From NCBI GenBank assembly GCA_009741485.1, contig CM019220.1, positions 25,733,048-25,797,047 of the forward strand: 64,000 bases of DNA, written 5' to 3'. Position 1 is the first letter of the stretch. Each line of letters begins with the position of its first letter. Shown one piece after another: positions 61,301 through 64,000 of the stretch. Source of the DNA: Malurus cyaneus samueli. Taxonomy: Eukaryota; Chordata; Aves; Passeriformes; Maluridae. Position numbers and translations under genes: made by a program. The notes beneath the pieces are model-generated. The model was not told the origin of the DNA and searched no databases. It was given only the letters and a program-made list of their open reading frames with translations.

Positions 61301-61932
61301 AGGATTTGTCATCATCTGTAAAGCACCATGAAATGTAATATTTTCCCCAGAATAGGGTGTGAAATTTGTCTACCTTATCAGCAATTTGTGTACAACTTGC
61401 TTCTTGGATTAAGTGTTTGACTCACTGAATACCTTCTTCTCATGCCGACTCTATCCAGTTGACATGTTAGGAAATCCACGGTTCTTTTTTCTTTTTCTGA
61501 TTGTAGTCGTAGCCTCAGAAGGGATACATAGCATTTTATTGTGCATGCATATGTTTATGCTTAATTGCTGGAGCTTTGGAAGAACACAATGCCTAATTCC
61601 CTGCCTGAGTGCCTTTATTGCACTTGAGGCACAAGCACACAGCTACAACACCGAGACCTCTAGAAGCTTTGCATACAACTCAGGATCCTGAAGATGTACA
61701 AACCAGGGGGAGAAATGGCCCCTGGTCAACAATTTCATGACAAAATGAAAAATAAGGACAGTGACTGGCACAGACAAGGAGTTCTACATCAGCATCTGTG
61801 ACCAGGAGCAATGTCAGAGCACCAGTGACCTGTAATTAGCAGATTTAGCCCACCCAGAAGACCTCCAGATGCAAACTCTGGGTTATTTCTAGGTTTGGGG
61901 CCTTTTCTTCTTCTGAAAGAGCAACTTCTAGG

Positions 61933-61979
61933 AAAAAAAAAAAAAAAATAAAGGAAAAAAAAAGAAAGAAAAAAAGAAA
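61933..61979. repeat. Poly-A / A-rich tract
   Basis: A16 followed by TAAAGG and more A runs with G interruptions. Confidence 0.92.
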
Positions 61980-62982
61980 CCAAACCCAAAGTGTGTTCTG
62001 ATGATTGCCCCAGACTATAATTTAGTCTTGTACCTGCAAGTTTCAGGTTTTGTTCAAGTACATAATGGTGTGGTGGAATGCTTCCCAGCAGTCCCCCAAA
62101 ACATTCTCTGTAATAACAGAGAGATCATTTATTGGAGAGAATGAGCAGATTCTTGCATAAGCCTCTTTTGTATGAGAAGTTTCAAGGATATGAAAGCAGC
62201 AATTATTCTCACCTTGGCTAATACAATTAAGAAATTCTGAAGTACTGAGAAAACTGTGGAGCAATTAGACTTTGAACACCACCTAGCTATGAATTGTCAT
62301 TTGCCAGCGAGCTATAGTTAGATCAAATTAAACTGGAGACGAGGTGAATGATCAGAAAGCAGTCAGAGGCAGTGGGGCAGGGTTTTCACTGCAGTTTGTT
62401 ACAGAGCTGGATCCAAACCCTCTCTCAACCATGACCATGAGTTATAAGCACTTGTCCAGTTTTTAGAGGCCTAATCAGGTATTTTTTGCTAACTTAGGCA
62501 GAAACATCACATTATTTTACTAATAACTGAAGAGCTAATTCTACTCCCAGTCCAAAGCAAAAATGTCTTAGGTAATAGGAAAAATGCTGCTTAACTTAAA
62601 TCTCTCCTGCTGACTCCAGCTTTTGTGAAAGAGGGAGGCTGGTTCTAACAAGAGGATCAAAATTTGAACAATTTGCCTTTGATATGAGGTAGAAGAAGCC
62701 CTTGCAGGATTACTGCAGATTAAATGTCATCATTAAGAAATGAAACCTTAGTCCTTGGATAAGCGCTGCATTGACTTTAAGGCAAAGGTGCAGACTGCAG
62801 AAGAGCACAGGCAAGAGCAGATGTCCAGAAAACAGGACCTGGGAGGGGTGAGTGGAAGAGCAGACCACAAGAAGAGGAGACAATATAAAAATCACTGCTG
62901 TTGACAGGTAGAAAATTATTTCTTCAAGATGCTCATGAATGGTGGAAGTACCAAGAAGTTCAAGCTTACAACAAGAAGGATT

Positions 62983-63008
62983 TGATGATGATGATCATGA
63001 TGATAATG
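62983..63008. repeat. Imperfect (GAT)n repeat
   Basis: GATGATGATGATCATGATGATAATG; about eight units with two interruptions. Confidence 0.85.
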
Positions 63009-63260
63009 AGAGTGAGGAACTCCAGATGGCTGGATCCACCACTGGTAGATGTTTGCTCTGACTGATTTTGCCTCAGCAGAGAGGGAGTGGGTAGCCCTTT
63101 AGGTGGCCCTGTGGTTTCAGCACCCTGTTTCTTGACAGCATGATACTCTTGAATACTCTGAGGATTTTGTTGTTTCTCCTGACACTGTCCAGAGCAAATC
63201 AAACCAGCTTCCCCTGAACCCACTGGGCAGGACAGGGCATTGCAGGGTTAACCTAATTTT

Positions 63261-63617
63261 GGCTTTCCAGTACCTGAAGAGAACTTAAAGGAAAAATGGG
63301 TCAAGACTATCCACAAGAGCCTGTAGAGACAGAACAAGGGGGAATGGGTTCAAATTGAAAACGAGTAGGTATAGATTAGTTACTAGGAAAAATTTGTTTA
63401 CTGTGAGGGTAGTGAGGCACAGATTGTCCAGAGAAGTTGTGGCTGCCCCATCCCTGGAAGTGTCCAAGGCCAGATTGGCTGGGGCTTAGAGCAACCTGGT
63501 CTTGTGGAAGGAGTCCACAAGTGGATTTGTGGAAGGGAGGTGGAATGAGATGATACTTAAGGTCCCTTCTAGCTCAAACCAGTTTTTTTTTTTTTTTTTT
63601 TTTTTTTTGTGATTCTG
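63261..63617 (+). mobile_element. CR1 LINE 3' end with poly-T insertion
   Basis: The longest CR1 copy, about 350 bases, in the sense direction. CTTTCCAGTACCTGAAGAG, ACAAGGGGGAATGGGTTCAA, TACTGTGAGGGTAGTGAGG, GTCCAGAGAAGTTGTGG, CCCCATCCCTGGAAGTGTCC, GCAACCTGGTCTTGTGG and TAAGGTCCCTTCTAG follow the 3' UTR in order, ending TGATTCT. T26 (63583-63608) sits between the AAACCA and GATTCT parts of the tail. No reverse transcriptase frame remains. Confidence 0.93.
63583..63608. repeat. Poly-T run (T26) within the CR1 tail
   Basis: Uninterrupted 26 T in the CR1 terminal region, where the family normally has a short ATTCTAT motif. Confidence 0.95.
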
Positions 63618-63676
63618 GCTGGTCAGGTATTAACAGTGTCCTAACAAAGATAACAGAGGACGAGTGCAAGGAATGG

Positions 63677-63735
63677 GGTTCATGGAAGTAGCAGGTTCAT
63701 GGAAGTAGCAGGTTCATGGAAGTAGAAGGTTCATG
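63677..63735. repeat. 17-bp tandem repeat, about 3.5 copies
   Basis: GGTTCATGGAAGTAGCA repeated at 63677, 63694 and 63711 (the last with one C to A change), then a partial copy GGTTCATG. Lies between two opposed CR1 fragments. Confidence 0.95.
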
Positions 63736-63793
63736 TTTTGTTCCTGCACCCAGACGTCTCCTGGCCTGTTGTGACTCAAATTGGTTGTCATAA

Positions 63794-63925
63794 AACCACA
63801 GAATTATTTGAGTTGGAAGGGACATTGAAGATGATCTTGCTCCCACCCCCAGCCAGGGGCAGGAACAGCTTTCACTAGACCAGGTTACTCCAAGCCCCAT
63901 TCCCACCTCCAATGACCCCTGCAGC
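63794..63925 (-). mobile_element. CR1 LINE 3' fragment
   Basis: AACCACAGAATTATTTGAG, TTGGAAGGGACATTGAAG, CACTAGACCAGGTTACTCC and AGCCCCATTCCCACCTCC match the complement of the CR1 3' UTR. It faces the plus-strand copy about 180 bases away. Truncated. Confidence 0.9.
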
Positions 63926-64000
63926 TGGCATCCTGCAGTGACCTCTGCAGAGCAGCCCTGCACTCAGCAGTGAGGAGCTCTTTCTCTTTGTACTAACAAG

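Larger units (their letters stand above)
58356..63260. other. Upstream flank, no gene recognised
   Basis: Mixed sequence with an A16 tract and following A-rich stretch (61933-61979) and a GAT trinucleotide patch (62983-63008). The 59.35-59.5 kb part is strongly A+T-rich with TTAATTAA. No coding exon recognised. Confidence 0.5.

Noticed and set aside
1..64000. CRISPR arrays, bacterial operons, endogenous retrovirus coding regions, rRNA genes
   Set aside because: No spaced direct repeats, operon-like runs, gag/pol/env-like frames or rRNA sequence were recognised in the window.

Overview
The window reads as bird nuclear DNA. The main evidence is five or six degraded 3' ends of CR1 LINEs, the dominant avian retrotransposon family, lying between about 40.2 and 63.9 kb. 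Other evidence is an A+T-rich background broken by one dense CpG island, many short homopolymer tracts, and no compact run of genes. Species cannot be fixed by eye; repeated A/C-rich low-complexity tracts would suit a songbird, but that is inference. Nothing looks bacterial, viral or organellar: no operons, rRNA or CRISPR array.

One protein-coding feature can be supported. The CpG island (about 32,965-34,335) contains a minus-strand ATG at 33,743 followed by 31 codons with the shape of a secretory signal peptide, ending exactly at a textbook splice donor (CAG|GTGAGTGAGC, exon end 33,651). I read this as the first coding exon of a gene for a secreted or membrane protein transcribed toward position 1. 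I do not recognise the gene. On this reading positions 1-33,650 are the start of a very large first intron, and positions above about 34,335 are the promoter-distal flank. The island also holds plus-strand donor consensus sites, so a divergent noncoding transcript is possible.

The intron side (1-33.6 kb) has no CR1 copy that I can see. It has several 200-700 bp blocks rich in homeodomain-type TAAT cores, short palindromes and inverted repeats, with the look of conserved noncoding enhancers (about 8.3-8.8, 10.4-10.6, 12.0-12.2, 14.15-14.7, 16.4-16.6, 19.3-20.5, 23.5-24.0 and 26.4-27.4 kb). The flank has similar blocks at about 35.9-36.6, 37.5, 41.0-41.4 and 43.9-44.1 kb, then becomes more repeat-rich from 40 kb onward. 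An isolated CpG cluster near 46.65-46.87 kb is unexplained.

The layout resembles the 5' end of a developmental or neural gene with a long regulatory first intron. No other coding exon, RNA gene or intact mobile element could be supported by reading alone. All conservation calls are guesses from composition and motif density, because no alignment was possible.
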